Source of the DNA: Streptomyces rishiriensis
Lineage (GTDB): Bacteria > Actinomycetota > Actinomycetes > Streptomycetales > Streptomycetaceae
Assembly (NCBI RefSeq): GCF_030815485.1
Contig: NZ_JAUSWV010000002.1
Span: 1,860,001 to 1,924,000 of the forward strand
Reading direction: 5' to 3'
Length of the DNA: 64,000 bases
In this document: one piece after another, positions 39,719 through 48,509 of the stretch
Layout of the letters: each line of letters starts with the position of its first letter
Position numbering within the stretch: position 1 is the stretch's first letter
Position numbers and translations under genes: made by a program
Notes under the pieces: generated by a model
What the model saw: the letters and a program-made list of their open reading frames with translations, nothing else
The model's database searches: none
Told to the model about the DNA's origin: nothing

Positions 39719-41548
39719 ATGTCCCCGCGGACGAACGACGGCGAACCGGAGCCCCAGCAGTCGGCCTCCGTCCGGCCGGTACCGGAATCGGGCCGACCGG
39801 CCCCCGAGACCGGCCGGCCGGCGCCCGGACCCGGGCCGGAACCCGAGGAAGCCTCCGTCCAGGAGAGCGTGCCCGAGGCGACGCCGGGGAAGTCCACCAC
39901 CGGGGACGACCACCTCAGGACGGACCCCACGGCCGCCGCCGACGGCGACGAGCACGACGCACCGAGGACGGGACCCGCGGTCACCACGACCACGCACGCC
40001 CCGGCCGAGTCCCAGCCCGAGCCGGAGTCCGGCCGGCCGCCCGCCGCGCACGATGCGGAACGCGAGCCGACGGAACCGGCCGCCGCAGGCGACCCGGCGC
40101 AACCGGAGCCGACGGAACCCGCCCCTACCGAGGGCGTCGGGGCCCGGGGCGCGGGTGATCCGGTCGTCGCCGGGGACGAGCGGGTCGCCGCCGTGCGCCG
40201 GGTGGGCGCCGCGGGCCGGCTCCGGCGGAGTGCCGGACTGGGCGCCTGCGCCGCCATGCTCGCCGTGGCGCTCACCGCCGGGGCGATCGCCCTCGGGGCG
40301 GTGCGTGACGGCCAGGACGTGCCCGTGTCCACCGCCGCGGCGGTCTCCCCCGGCCTGCTCGCCGGCGGCGACCTCGACTCGAGCATCACCGCGCTCCAGG
40401 CCCATCTCCGGTCGCAACCACGGGACTTCGGCGGCTGGGCCACCCTCGGGCTCGCCTACGTCGAGCAGGCCCGCACCAAGGGCGACCCGTCCCGCTACCC
40501 GCAGGCCGAGCAGGCCCTGAAGCGCTCTCTCTCGCTGCGCCCCGACAACGACCAGGCGCTCGCCGGCCGGGCCGCTCTCGCCGCCGCCCGGCACGACTTC
40601 GCGAACGCCCTCGACCTCGCCGACCGGGCGCTGGAGCAGAACCCCTACAGCGAGCGCGCCCTGTGCTCCCGCATCGACGCCCTCGTCGAACTCGGCCGCT
40701 ACGACGACGCCGAGGAGGCCGCGAGGACGGCCGACGAACGGCGTCCGGGCGTACCGGTGTTCACCCGCTACGCGTATGTGCACGAACTGCGCGGCGACGT
40801 CACCACCGCCCGCCGGGTCCTGGAGCGGGCGCTGGCCGCGTCGACCTCGCCCGGCGACATCGCCTACGTCGCCGCCCAGCTGGGTCAACTCGCCTGGAAC
40901 CAGGGTGACTACGCCACGGCACTCACCTACTACGCCCGCGCGCTCGCCGCCGACGAGGACTACCTCCCCGCACTGGAGGGCCGCGCCCGGGCCCAGGCGG
41001 CGAGCGGACAACAGGCGGAGGCCGTCGAGGGGTTGGAGTTCATCGTCGCCCGGTATCCGCTCCCCGGCCCGCTGGTGGAGCTCGGCGAACTGTACGAGGC
41101 ACGGGGCGGTGCGGGCGACACGGCGAAGGCCGAGGACCAGTACGCCCTGGTGGACGCCTGGACGGCGATCGCCCGCGCCAACGGCGTCAACGCCGACCTC
41201 GACACCGCGCTCGCCGCCGCCGATCACGGCGACCGGGCGACGGCCCTGCGTGCGGCCCGCGACGACTGGTCCCGCCGGCACACCGTGCACACGGCGGACG
41301 CCCTCGCCTGGGCCCTGCACGTCGACGGAAAGGACGCCGAGGCCCTCCCCTACGCCCGGCAGGCCACGGCCACCGGCTACCGGAACGCGTCCTTCCTCTA
41401 CCACCGCGGGGTGATCGAGAAGGCCACGGGGCACCTCGCCGACGCCCGTACCCACCTCGCCGCCGCCCTGAAGCTGAACCCCGGCTTCTCCCCGCTGGGC
41501 GCCCGCGAGGCCCGTACGGCTCTCCAGACGCTGGAGGCGGGCAAGTGA
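39719..41548 (+). CDS. Membrane-anchored TPR protein
   Basis: A 609-residue protein. Residues 1-160 are a disordered Glu/Pro/Thr-rich region, about 172-192 a TM helix (AGLGACAAMLAVALTAGAIAL). The rest is tetratricopeptide repeats, for example GWATLGLAYVEQARTKGDPSRYPQAEQAL and ALTYYARALAADEDYLPALE. It is likely a scaffold outside the membrane. The next gene (NicO permease) begins in its stop as GTGA, so they are coupled. It has the same TPR type that accompanies DUF4331 proteins in other actinobacteria. Role probably in assembling the DUF4331/permease system; inference. Confidence 0.88.
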   Translation: MSPRTNDGEPEPQQSASVRPVPESGRPAPETGRPAPGPGPEPEEASVQESVPEATPGKSTTGDDHLRTDPTAAADGDEHDAPRTGPAVTTTTHAPAESQPEPESGRPPAAHDAEREPTEPAAAGDPAQPEPTEPAPTEGVGARGAGDPVVAGDERVAAVRRVGAAGRLRRSAGLGACAAMLAVALTAGAIALGAVRDGQDVPVSTAAAVSPGLLAGGDLDSSITALQAHLRSQPRDFGGWATLGLAYVEQARTKGDPSRYPQAEQALKRSLSLRPDNDQALAGRAALAAARHDFANALDLADRALEQNPYSERALCSRIDALVELGRYDDAEEAARTADERRPGVPVFTRYAYVHELRGDVTTARRVLERALAASTSPGDIAYVAAQLGQLAWNQGDYATALTYYARALAADEDYLPALEGRARAQAASGQQAEAVEGLEFIVARYPLPGPLVELGELYEARGGAGDTAKAEDQYALVDAWTAIARANGVNADLDTALAAADHGDRATALRAARDDWSRRHTVHTADALAWALHVDGKDAEALPYARQATATGYRNASFLYHRGVIEKATGHLADARTHLAAALKLNPGFSPLGAREARTALQTLEAGK

Positions 41549-43167
41549 TCTCCCGTCGTCTGCTGGCCTCCTGCGCGGCCGTGTTCACGGCCGGCTGCGC
41601 GCTCGCGCTGGTCCCTTCCGCCGACGCGAGCGCGCACCCCCTCGGCAACTTCACCGTCAACCGCTACGACGGTCTCGTCGCCGCCCCCGGACAACTCCGG
41701 GTCGATCACGTCGAGGACCTCGCCGAGATCCCGGCGACCCAGGCGAAGCCGGACATCGAACGGCTCGGGACGACCGAGTGGGCCCGGCAGCGCTGCGCGA
41801 CGGCCGCGACCGGCAGCAGGCTGACCGTGGACGGCCGGGCCGTCGGTCTCACGGCCGGCGCCGGCCGGGTCGTCGTACGGCCCGGTCAGGCGGGGCTCGA
41901 CACCCTGCGTGTGGAGTGCAGGCTGACGGCTCCGCTGCCCGCCGTGTCCGGCCAGGACACCGTCTCCCTCACCTTCCACAGCGAGGGCGCCTCCTCCGGG
42001 CCCGGCTGGCGCGAGATCACCGCGCGCGGAGACCGGATGACGCTGACCGAATCCGACGTGCCGACGAAGTCGGTCTCGTCGCAACTGACCCGCTACCCAG
42101 CGGAGCTGCTCTCCTCGCCCGCCGACACCTCGACCGCGTCCGTGCGGGTGCGGCCCGGTGGCGCGGCTCTCGTCGAGGCGGGCCGGGACGCGCCCGCCGC
42201 GTCCGTCCTGCCGCGTGGCGCCGACCGCTGGACGCGGGCCCTGGACTCTCTGGTCGCCCGGCAGGACCTCACCGTCGGCTTCGCCGCGCTGGCCCTGGTG
42301 ATCGCCGTCGGACTCGGCGCGATGCACGCGGTCGCGCCGGGCCACGGCAAGACCATCATGGCCGCGACGGCCGCCGCGCGCGGCGGCCGGGCCCGGATGA
42401 AGGACGTCCTTCCCCTGGCCGCGTCCGTCACCGTCACGCACACCCTGGGCGTCGTCGCCCTCGGCCTCCTCGTCACCGCCGGATCGGCGGCGGCGCCCTC
42501 GGTGATCGCCTGGCTGGGGCTGGCGAGCGGCGCGCTGGTGCTCTTCGCGGGCGCGACCCTCGCCCGAAAGGCGTGGCGCGGCCGGGGCCCCGGCACCTCC
42601 CACGGGCACCCGCACCCCCACCCGCACGGCGGCCACCCGCGCGCCCACGAGCCCGCGGCGGCCCCCGACCGTCAACTCGCCCTCGTCGGCGCTTCCACTC
42701 CGCACACCCATGCCCATCACGACGCGGGGCACGAGGACGGGCACGACCACGGGCACCGTCACGACCACGGCCACGCCCACACGCACACCCACGGCGGCCA
42801 CACGCACACCCATGCCGTCGCCCCCACGCTCCGCGGCACGCTGCTCCTCGGCTTCGCCGGCGGCATGGTCCCCAGCCCCTCCGCCGTGGTCGTGCTGGTC
42901 GGCGCGGCGGCGCTCGGCCAGGCCTGGTTCGGGCTGCTGCTCGTCGTCGCGTACGGCGTCGGACTCGCGCTGACCCTGACCGCCGCCGGGTTCGCCGTCG
43001 TCAGGCTGGGCGCGGGCGCCACGCGCCTGCTGGACCGGCAGCCGCGGTGGACGACGCACCCGGTCGTGACGCTGGTCCGCCGCAACCTGCCCCTGTGGTC
43101 CGCGTTCCTCGTCGTCGCCCTCGGCGCCGGACTGGTGCTCAAGGGGGCCGCATCCGTACTCGGCTGA
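41545..43167 (+). CDS. NicO/HupE-type nickel-cobalt permease with secreted N-terminal domain
   Basis: A 540-residue protein. Signal peptide about 1-29, an extracellular beta-rich domain (about 30-240, starting HPLGNFTVNRYDGL), then about six helices of the NicO/RcnA type with GAMHAVAPGHGKTIMAA and GGMVPSPSAVVVLVGA. Residues about 350-430 form a loop of dozens of His with Gly/Asp (HGHRHDHGHAHTHTH) likely binding Ni, Co or Zn. It starts at the GTG overlapping the TPR stop. Whether it imports or exports metal is open; RcnA relatives export. Confidence 0.9.
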   Translation: MISRRLLASCAAVFTAGCALALVPSADASAHPLGNFTVNRYDGLVAAPGQLRVDHVEDLAEIPATQAKPDIERLGTTEWARQRCATAATGSRLTVDGRAVGLTAGAGRVVVRPGQAGLDTLRVECRLTAPLPAVSGQDTVSLTFHSEGASSGPGWREITARGDRMTLTESDVPTKSVSSQLTRYPAELLSSPADTSTASVRVRPGGAALVEAGRDAPAASVLPRGADRWTRALDSLVARQDLTVGFAALALVIAVGLGAMHAVAPGHGKTIMAATAAARGGRARMKDVLPLAASVTVTHTLGVVALGLLVTAGSAAAPSVIAWLGLASGALVLFAGATLARKAWRGRGPGTSHGHPHPHPHGGHPRAHEPAAAPDRQLALVGASTPHTHAHHDAGHEDGHDHGHRHDHGHAHTHTHGGHTHTHAVAPTLRGTLLLGFAGGMVPSPSAVVVLVGAAALGQAWFGLLLVVAYGVGLALTLTAAGFAVVRLGAGATRLLDRQPRWTTHPVVTLVRRNLPLWSAFLVVALGAGLVLKGAASVLG

Positions 43168-43227
43168 GCTACGTTTGTGGGGTTGCGGAGGTTTTCGCCC
43201 GGACAAGAAGAGCGGAATGGGGGCGCG

Positions 43228-44847
43228 GTGTCCGAAGAACCGGGCAGTGAACGTCTGATCGCGGGCCGCTACCGCCTGCTGACCCCGCTGGGCGAGGGCG
43301 GCATGGGCACGGTGTGGCGGGCCCGTGACGAGGTGCTGCACCGCGAGGTCGCCGTCAAGGAGGTGCGTGCGCCGCACGGACTGGCGGCCTCGGACGTCGA
43401 GCGGATGTACGCGCGGCTGGAGCGCGAGGCCTGGGCCGCCGCCCGGGTCGCGAACCGGAACGTCGTGACGGTGTACGACGTGGCCACGCAGGACGGGCGG
43501 CCGTGGATCGTCATGGAGATCGTGCGCGGGATCTCCCTCGCCGAACTGCTGGACGCCGAGGGACCGCTGGAACCGGCGCGGGCCGCGCACATCGGCGCCG
43601 AGGTGCTGTCCGCGCTGCGGGCCGCGCACGAGGCCGGAGTGCTGCACCGGGACGTGAAGCCGGCGAACGTGCTGATGTCGAACGACGGCCGGGTCGTGCT
43701 CACCGACTTCGGTATCGCGACCGTCGAGGGCACCTCCGCGCTGACGATGACCGGCGAGGTCATCGGCTCCCCCGAGTTCCTCGCGCCGGAGCGGGCGCTG
43801 GGGCGCACGCCTGGGCCCGAGTCGGACCTGTGGTCGCTGGGCGTGCTGCTGTACGCGGCGGTGGAGGGCAACTCCCCCTTCCGCCACGACACTCCGCTGA
43901 GCACCCTGCGCGCGATCGTGGACGAGGAGCTGCCGCCGCCGCGCCGGGCGGGGCCGCTCGCGCCCGTGATCGAGGGCCTGCTGCGCAAGGATCCGGCCGA
44001 GCGGCTGCCGGCCGACCGGGCCGAGCAGGACCTGCGGCTCGTCGCCGCGGGCGGCGCCCCTCGCGGCGACACCCTGCGTGCCACGCCACCGGCGCCGTTC
44101 GCACCGTATCCGGCGTCGGCCCCGACCCCGGCCGAGCCGTTCCGCCAGGAGCCGACGGCCTCGACCCCGCCCCAGTCCTGGTCGGCCGCCCCGGCGACCA
44201 CGGCCCGCTCGGCGCAGCCGGGCCGGAGCCGGCGCGCCGGCGGGGTGCTCGTCGCCGGTGTGGTGGTGCTGGCACTGGCCGTCGCCGGGCTGACGTACGG
44301 GCTGCTGAACCGCGACGGCGGCGGTGACGACGCGGGCGGCGGGGTCACCGACAGCCCGACGGAGATCCTGAGTTCGCCTCCGACGCAGCCCGAGACGAGC
44401 GAGGAGACCGACGAGTCGCCGAGCCCGAGCCCGAGCGAGAGCGAGAGCTCCGAGGCCCCGGCGCAGACCGTCTCGGTCTCCGTCGCCGGCGCGCACACGG
44501 ACTACTCGGGCGGTTGTCCGCCGCCGGACGCCGACGCGCCCGCCTTCACCGCGACGATCACGGTGGGGCGGCTGCCGGCGACGGTCTCGTACCGCTGGGT
44601 GTCGAAGGACGGCGAACTCTCCGGGCAGACCTGGAAGTCGCTCGAGTTCCCCTCGGGCGGTGGGAAGTCCAAGCAGGACAAGGTGATCGTGTCGACGTAC
44701 GCCGAGAGCGGGACGTACCAGAACTCGATCGCCGTCGAGGTCCGGGATCCGGTGAGGACGACGTCCGACTCGGTGCCCTTCTCGGTCACCTGCGAGACGG
44801 AGACCCCGTCGGACGGGGCCTCCCCCTCGCCTTCCGCCTCGGAGTGA
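43228..44847 (+). CDS. Ser/Thr protein kinase, PknB-like with extracellular domain
   Basis: A 539-residue eukaryotic-type kinase. LGEGGMGTVW (P-loop), EVAVKEV (ATP Lys), HRDVKPANV (catalytic), TDFGIATV and GSPEFLAPERA are all intact. A Pro/Ala-rich linker leads to a TM helix (GVLVAGVVVLALAVAGLTYGLL, about 334-355), then a Ser/Glu-rich spacer and an external domain ending near KQDKVIVSTYAESGTY. The start GTG at 43228 has GGGGG upstream. It follows the NicO gene by 60 nt and may act in the same stress pathway. Convergent lipase gene only 4 nt beyond. Confidence 0.95.
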   Translation: MSEEPGSERLIAGRYRLLTPLGEGGMGTVWRARDEVLHREVAVKEVRAPHGLAASDVERMYARLEREAWAAARVANRNVVTVYDVATQDGRPWIVMEIVRGISLAELLDAEGPLEPARAAHIGAEVLSALRAAHEAGVLHRDVKPANVLMSNDGRVVLTDFGIATVEGTSALTMTGEVIGSPEFLAPERALGRTPGPESDLWSLGVLLYAAVEGNSPFRHDTPLSTLRAIVDEELPPPRRAGPLAPVIEGLLRKDPAERLPADRAEQDLRLVAAGGAPRGDTLRATPPAPFAPYPASAPTPAEPFRQEPTASTPPQSWSAAPATTARSAQPGRSRRAGGVLVAGVVVLALAVAGLTYGLLNRDGGGDDAGGGVTDSPTEILSSPPTQPETSEETDESPSPSPSESESSEAPAQTVSVSVAGAHTDYSGGCPPPDADAPAFTATITVGRLPATVSYRWVSKDGELSGQTWKSLEFPSGGGKSKQDKVIVSTYAESGTYQNSIAVEVRDPVRTTSDSVPFSVTCETETPSDGASPSPSASE

Positions 44848-44851
44848 CGGC

Positions 44852-45658
44852 TCAGGCGGCGCTGTTCAGGACCGGCAGGTAGCCACCCGACTGGCCGGAT
44901 GCGGTCGGGTGGTACGACTCACCGATGTTCAGCCAGTTGAGGCTGTGCAGCCAGGAGCTGCCGGAGCAGATCTCGTGGCCGGTGTACGGGGTGCGCACGT
45001 CACCGAAGACGAAGCCGTGGGCGGCGGCGCGCTCGGCGGTCTTGGTGTCGAGGTAGTCGGCCGCGTTGTTGATGGCGGAGCGCTTGGCCTCGGACAGTCC
45101 CAGGCAGACCGTGCCGAGCTGGTAGAAGCGGGGGTAGCCGATGACGACGACGCGCGCGTTGGGCGCCTTGGCGCGGATCGCGGAGTAGACGGTGTCGAGC
45201 CTGCCGGGGAGCGTCGAGGCGACGTAGGCCCTGGCCGTGTTGATGCGGGACAGACACGTGCTGTCGGAGCCGGTGACGCAGGTCGTCATGACGTCGGCGA
45301 AGCCCGCGTCGTTGCCGCCGACCGTGACGGAGACCAGGCCGGTCGAGGAGTTCAGACCGCCGAGCTGGCCCGCCAGAACTTCATCCGTTCGGGCGCCCGA
45401 GCAAGCGGCGAAGGTGAACGACGAGGGGGCGTGGGCGGCGTTCCAGAGGTACGGAAACGCCTTGGTGCTGCGCTTGCAGTCGCCGCTGGAGCTGATGTAG
45501 CTGCCCGCGCCGACCCCGGAGGAGTAGGAGTCCCCCAGCGCCACATAGCCGCCGGTGGCGGCGAGTTGGGATGCCTGCGCCGAGGCCGCCCCGGTGAGGG
45601 CGGTGCCGAAGGCGAGGAGGATTGAGCTGACGAATACGACAAGTCGGGAACGTCTCAT
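44852..45658 (-). CDS. Secreted SGNH/GDSL lipase or esterase
   Basis: A 268-residue extracellular hydrolase. Signal peptide about 1-29, block I GDSYSSG (Ser44), GGNDAGF (Asn oxyanion), and ESYHPTASGQSGG with the catalytic His. Six cysteines suggest three disulfides, as in Streptomyces SGNH lipases such as the SCO1725 type. Excellent AAAGGAGG 6 nt before the ATG at 45658. Divergent from the subtilisin gene across a 313-nt gap with several palindromes. Confidence 0.95.
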   Translation of the reverse strand: MRRSRLVVFVSSILLAFGTALTGAASAQASQLAATGGYVALGDSYSSGVGAGSYISSSGDCKRSTKAFPYLWNAAHAPSSFTFAACSGARTDEVLAGQLGGLNSSTGLVSVTVGGNDAGFADVMTTCVTGSDSTCLSRINTARAYVASTLPGRLDTVYSAIRAKAPNARVVVIGYPRFYQLGTVCLGLSEAKRSAINNAADYLDTKTAERAAAHGFVFGDVRTPYTGHEICSGSSWLHSLNWLNIGESYHPTASGQSGGYLPVLNSAA

Positions 45659-45971
45659 GGAACCTCCTTTAGCAGGTTCTCTGCCACAACATTCGTAGCA
45701 ACTACGCGTGTTGACCGGAAGTGTCCATGCCAAGACTTTTCGCCCCCGAACGGGATCATTCACAGCCCGTACATGAGGGTGACGTTGCGTGCTCATGTCA
45801 AGCTTGTTGACAACCCCTCAACTCCCTTGTTCTACGCATGTAGACGGCCGAGGCTTTACCTCAGCCACGAACGGAACGCGACGTTCGGGGCCGTGTGCGC
45901 GACCGCGCGCACTCCCCCACAGCCGTGCGCCCGACCCAGGCGCGGGCTGCCTAGAGGAGGACTCCCTCGTA
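45659..45971. promoter_or_regulatory. 313-nt divergent promoter region (lipase / subtilisin)
   Basis: It holds CGTAG-CAA-CTACG (45694-45706), then TGTCAA-GCTTG-TTGACA (45796-45812), which overlaps a -35 TTGACA at 45807. TCTACG 18 nt downstream is a plausible -10 for the protease. No gene in the gap. Confidence 0.6.
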
Positions 45972-47180
45972 ATGGCACAACTGCGTAGCAACAAGGCCCG
46001 CATAACCGCCGCCGCCACCGTGGCCGCCGCCGCCCTCGTCGGCGGGCTCACCGCGCTCCCCGCCCAGGCCGCACCGGCCGAGGGCAAGGTCCTGGCGAGC
46101 GGCTCCCCCACCGCCGTCAAGGACAGCTACATCGTCACCCTGAAGTCGCAGGCGGGCTTCAAGGCGTCCTCGGCCACCGGCAGGAACCTCGTCAAGGGCT
46201 ACGGCGGCACCGTCGGGAAGACGTTCGGCTCGGCGCTGAACGGCTACACCGCCACCCTCTCCGCCACCGAGGCGAGGAGACTGGCCGCGGACCCGGCGGT
46301 CGCCACGGTCGAGCAGAACCAGACCGTCCGGGTGAGCGACACGACCCAGTCGAGCGCCCCCTGGGGCCTGGACCGCGTCGACCAGACCTCGCTCCCGCTC
46401 TCCGGCACGTACACCTACCCGGACACCGCCGGCAGCGGTGTCACCGCGTACGTCATCGACACCGGCGTCCGCATCACCCACTCCCAGATCAGCGGCCGGG
46501 CCTCCTACGGCTACGACGCCGTCGACGGCGACACCACCGCCTCCGACGGCAACGGTCACGGCACCCACGTGGCCACGACGATCGCGGGCTCCACCTACGG
46601 TGTCGCCAAGAAGGCGAAGATCGTGGCGGTGCGGGTGCTCGACAACGCCGGTTCCGGCACCACCGCGGGCGTCATCGCGGGCATCGACTGGGTCACGAAC
46701 AACCACTCCGGTCCCTCCGTCGCCAACCTCTCGCTCGGCGGCGGCGCGTCCACCACGCTGGACACCGCGGTGCGCAACTCCATCGCCAGCGGTGTCACGT
46801 ATGCGGTGGCGGCGGGCAACAGCAGCGCCAACGCCTCCTCGTACTCCCCGGCCCGCGTCACCCAGGCCATCACCGTCGGCGCCACCACCAGCACCGACGC
46901 CAGGGCCAGCTACTCCAACTACGGCTCGGTGCTGGACATCTTCGCCCCCGGCTCCTCCATCACCGCGGGCTGGTACACCAGCGACACCGCCACGAACACC
47001 ATCTCCGGGACGTCGATGGCGACCCCGCACGTCGCGGGCGCGGCCGCGGTCTACCTGGCGGGCCACACCTCCGCCACTCCCGCCCAGGTGGCCACGGCCC
47101 TGGTGAACGGCGCGACCTCGAGCGTGGTCACCAGCCCGGGCACCGGCTCACCGAACAAGCTCCTCAAGCTCGTCCCGTGA
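45972..47180 (+). CDS. Secreted S8 subtilisin-like serine protease
   Basis: A 402-residue precursor. Signal peptide about 1-33 (ATVAAAALVGGLTALPAQA), an I9 propeptide (about 48-110, YIVTLKSQAGF to VEQNQTV), then the catalytic domain with VIDTGVRITH (Asp), GNGHGTHVA (His), SLGGGAS and GTSMATPHVAG (Ser). Typical of Streptomyces extracellular subtilisins for protein degradation. AGAGGAGGA is about 12 nt before the ATG. It ends at a strong terminator. Confidence 0.95.
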   Translation: MAQLRSNKARITAAATVAAAALVGGLTALPAQAAPAEGKVLASGSPTAVKDSYIVTLKSQAGFKASSATGRNLVKGYGGTVGKTFGSALNGYTATLSATEARRLAADPAVATVEQNQTVRVSDTTQSSAPWGLDRVDQTSLPLSGTYTYPDTAGSGVTAYVIDTGVRITHSQISGRASYGYDAVDGDTTASDGNGHGTHVATTIAGSTYGVAKKAKIVAVRVLDNAGSGTTAGVIAGIDWVTNNHSGPSVANLSLGGGASTTLDTAVRNSIASGVTYAVAAGNSSANASSYSPARVTQAITVGATTSTDARASYSNYGSVLDIFAPGSSITAGWYTSDTATNTISGTSMATPHVAGAAAVYLAGHTSATPAQVATALVNGATSSVVTSPGTGSPNKLLKLVP

Positions 47181-47215
47181 CCCCTGCGGAACGTGCGGCA
47201 CTGATCTGAACCACC

Positions 47216-47256
47216 GTTCCCCGGAAGCCTCCGCGGCCTCCGGGGAACACTTTTGT
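47216..47256 (+). terminator. Intrinsic terminator after subtilisin gene
   Basis: GTTCCCCGGA / TCCGGGGAAC, perfect 10-bp arms with 13-nt loop, followed by ACTTTTGTT, a rare U-rich tail in this genome. Confidence 0.9.
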
Positions 47257-47678
47257 TCGCTCCCGTGACCGTTCCTGTGCCGGTTTCTTTCGAGGGGACG
47301 CATCATTGTGTAACGGTCAAACGAACAAAAAGGTGAGTGAGCCCTCAAGGGGTTGCCATCCGGGCTTAATCATCAATACCGTCATACATCTCACTCGCAT
47401 CGGACCGTCGGCAACGGCTCCAGGGGAGGGCTCAGGGACCGCGGCGGTATCGGGGCGGGAGCGCGGTAGGGGGGTGCCGTGCTCGGTGACCGCACTGGTG
47501 ACCGGGCCGTGCCGCGCGGTCGGCTGCCGTCCTTCGACGGTGGCCGGTCAGTTCTGCCAGCTCACCCGTGTCTGCGCGGAGATCACTCCGCCATGGGTGA
47601 GAAACCCCCCTTTCGAACCGGACGTGGATTCCGGGCCGCCCAGGGGCGGGCGGCCCACCGGACGAGAGGGACCAGACC
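47257..47678. other. 422-nt upstream region of glycosyltransferase operon, no gene seen
   Basis: The first 150 nt (to about 47403) are A/T-rich for this genome (AAACGAACAAAAAGG, TTAATCATCAATACC). They hold CCCTCAAGGGG and stop codons in all frames. Then GGTGACCG occurs twice in 14 nt (around 47486-47505). Likely long promoter/leader for the following glycosyltransferase. Confidence 0.5.
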
Positions 47679-48509
47679 ATGAGTTCCGTTCTTCAGCCGG
47701 CCGCATCGGGCCAGGACCTCGAAAGCCCGTCGACCGTCGGCACCTACCGGCCCATCTCCTCTCACCTGGCCATCACGCCACCGGTGAGCGTGGTCATCCC
47801 CGCGATGAACGAGGCCGAGAACCTTCCGTACGTGTTCAAGACCCTGCCGGACTGGATCCACGAGGTGGTCCTGGTCGACGGCAACTCCACCGACGACACC
47901 GTGCGGGTCGCGCGGGAACTGTGGCCCGGCGTCAAAGTCGTCGGACAGCAGGGCCGGGGCAAGGGCGACGCCCTGATCACCGGTTTCGAGGCGTGCAGCG
48001 GCGACATCATCGTGATGGTCGACGCGGACGGCTCGGCCGACGGCGAGGAGATCGTGTCGTACGTCAGCGCCCTCGTCTCCGGCGCGGACTTCGCCAAGGG
48101 CTCCCGCTTCGCCAACGGCGGCGGCACCGACGACATGACCTTCGTCCGCCGGCTAGGCAACCGGGTCCTGTGCGCCATCGTCAACCGCAAGTTCGGCGCC
48201 CGCTACACCGACCTGTGCTACGGCTACAACGCGTTCTGGCGGCACTGCCTGGACAAGATCGAGCTGGACTGCACCGGCTTCGAGGTCGAGACGCTGATGA
48301 ACATCCGGGTCGTCAAGGCCGGTCTGAAGGTGCAGGAGATCCCCAGCCACGAGTATCTGCGCATCCACGGCGTCAGCAATCTGCGCGCCGTCCGCGACGG
48401 GCTGCGCGTGCTGCGGGTGATCCTCCAGGAGCGGTCCAACCGGCGCGAGCTGCGCCGGACGGCCCGCCGCTCGCCGACGCTCGACGCGGGCCGGGGAGAG
48501 GCCTCTTGA
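47679..48509 (+). CDS. Glycosyltransferase family 2
   Basis: A 276-residue GT-A enzyme. VSVVIPAMNEAENL opens the domain (about 36-49), VLVDGNSTDDT binds UDP, and VDADGSADGEE carries the metal-binding DxD. YTDLCYGYNAFWR and EVETLMNIRVV are acceptor-side features of dolichol/undecaprenyl-phosphate-type GT2 proteins. No TM helix is obvious. GAGAGGGA precedes the ATG. First of an operon with a second GT2 and a deacetylase, coupled by overlapping codons; it makes a cell-surface polysaccharide or glycolipid, exact sugar unknown. Confidence 0.92.
   Translation: MSSVLQPAASGQDLESPSTVGTYRPISSHLAITPPVSVVIPAMNEAENLPYVFKTLPDWIHEVVLVDGNSTDDTVRVARELWPGVKVVGQQGRGKGDALITGFEACSGDIIVMVDADGSADGEEIVSYVSALVSGADFAKGSRFANGGGTDDMTFVRRLGNRVLCAIVNRKFGARYTDLCYGYNAFWRHCLDKIELDCTGFEVETLMNIRVVKAGLKVQEIPSHEYLRIHGVSNLRAVRDGLRVLRVILQERSNRRELRRTARRSPTLDAGRGEAS

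Noticed and set aside
43168..43227. Riboswitch between the NicO and kinase genes
   Set aside because: Only 60 nt with no conserved B12 or NiCo riboswitch pattern.
41398..44496. A 1032-codon open frame on the minus strand opposite TPR, NicO and kinase genes
   Set aside because: No domain, Arg/Gly/His-rich low-complexity product; a shadow of high-GC codon bias opposite three well-supported genes.
44848..44851. Terminator between kinase and lipase genes
   Set aside because: Only 4 nt separate the stops; no hairpin is present, so the transcripts must overlap.
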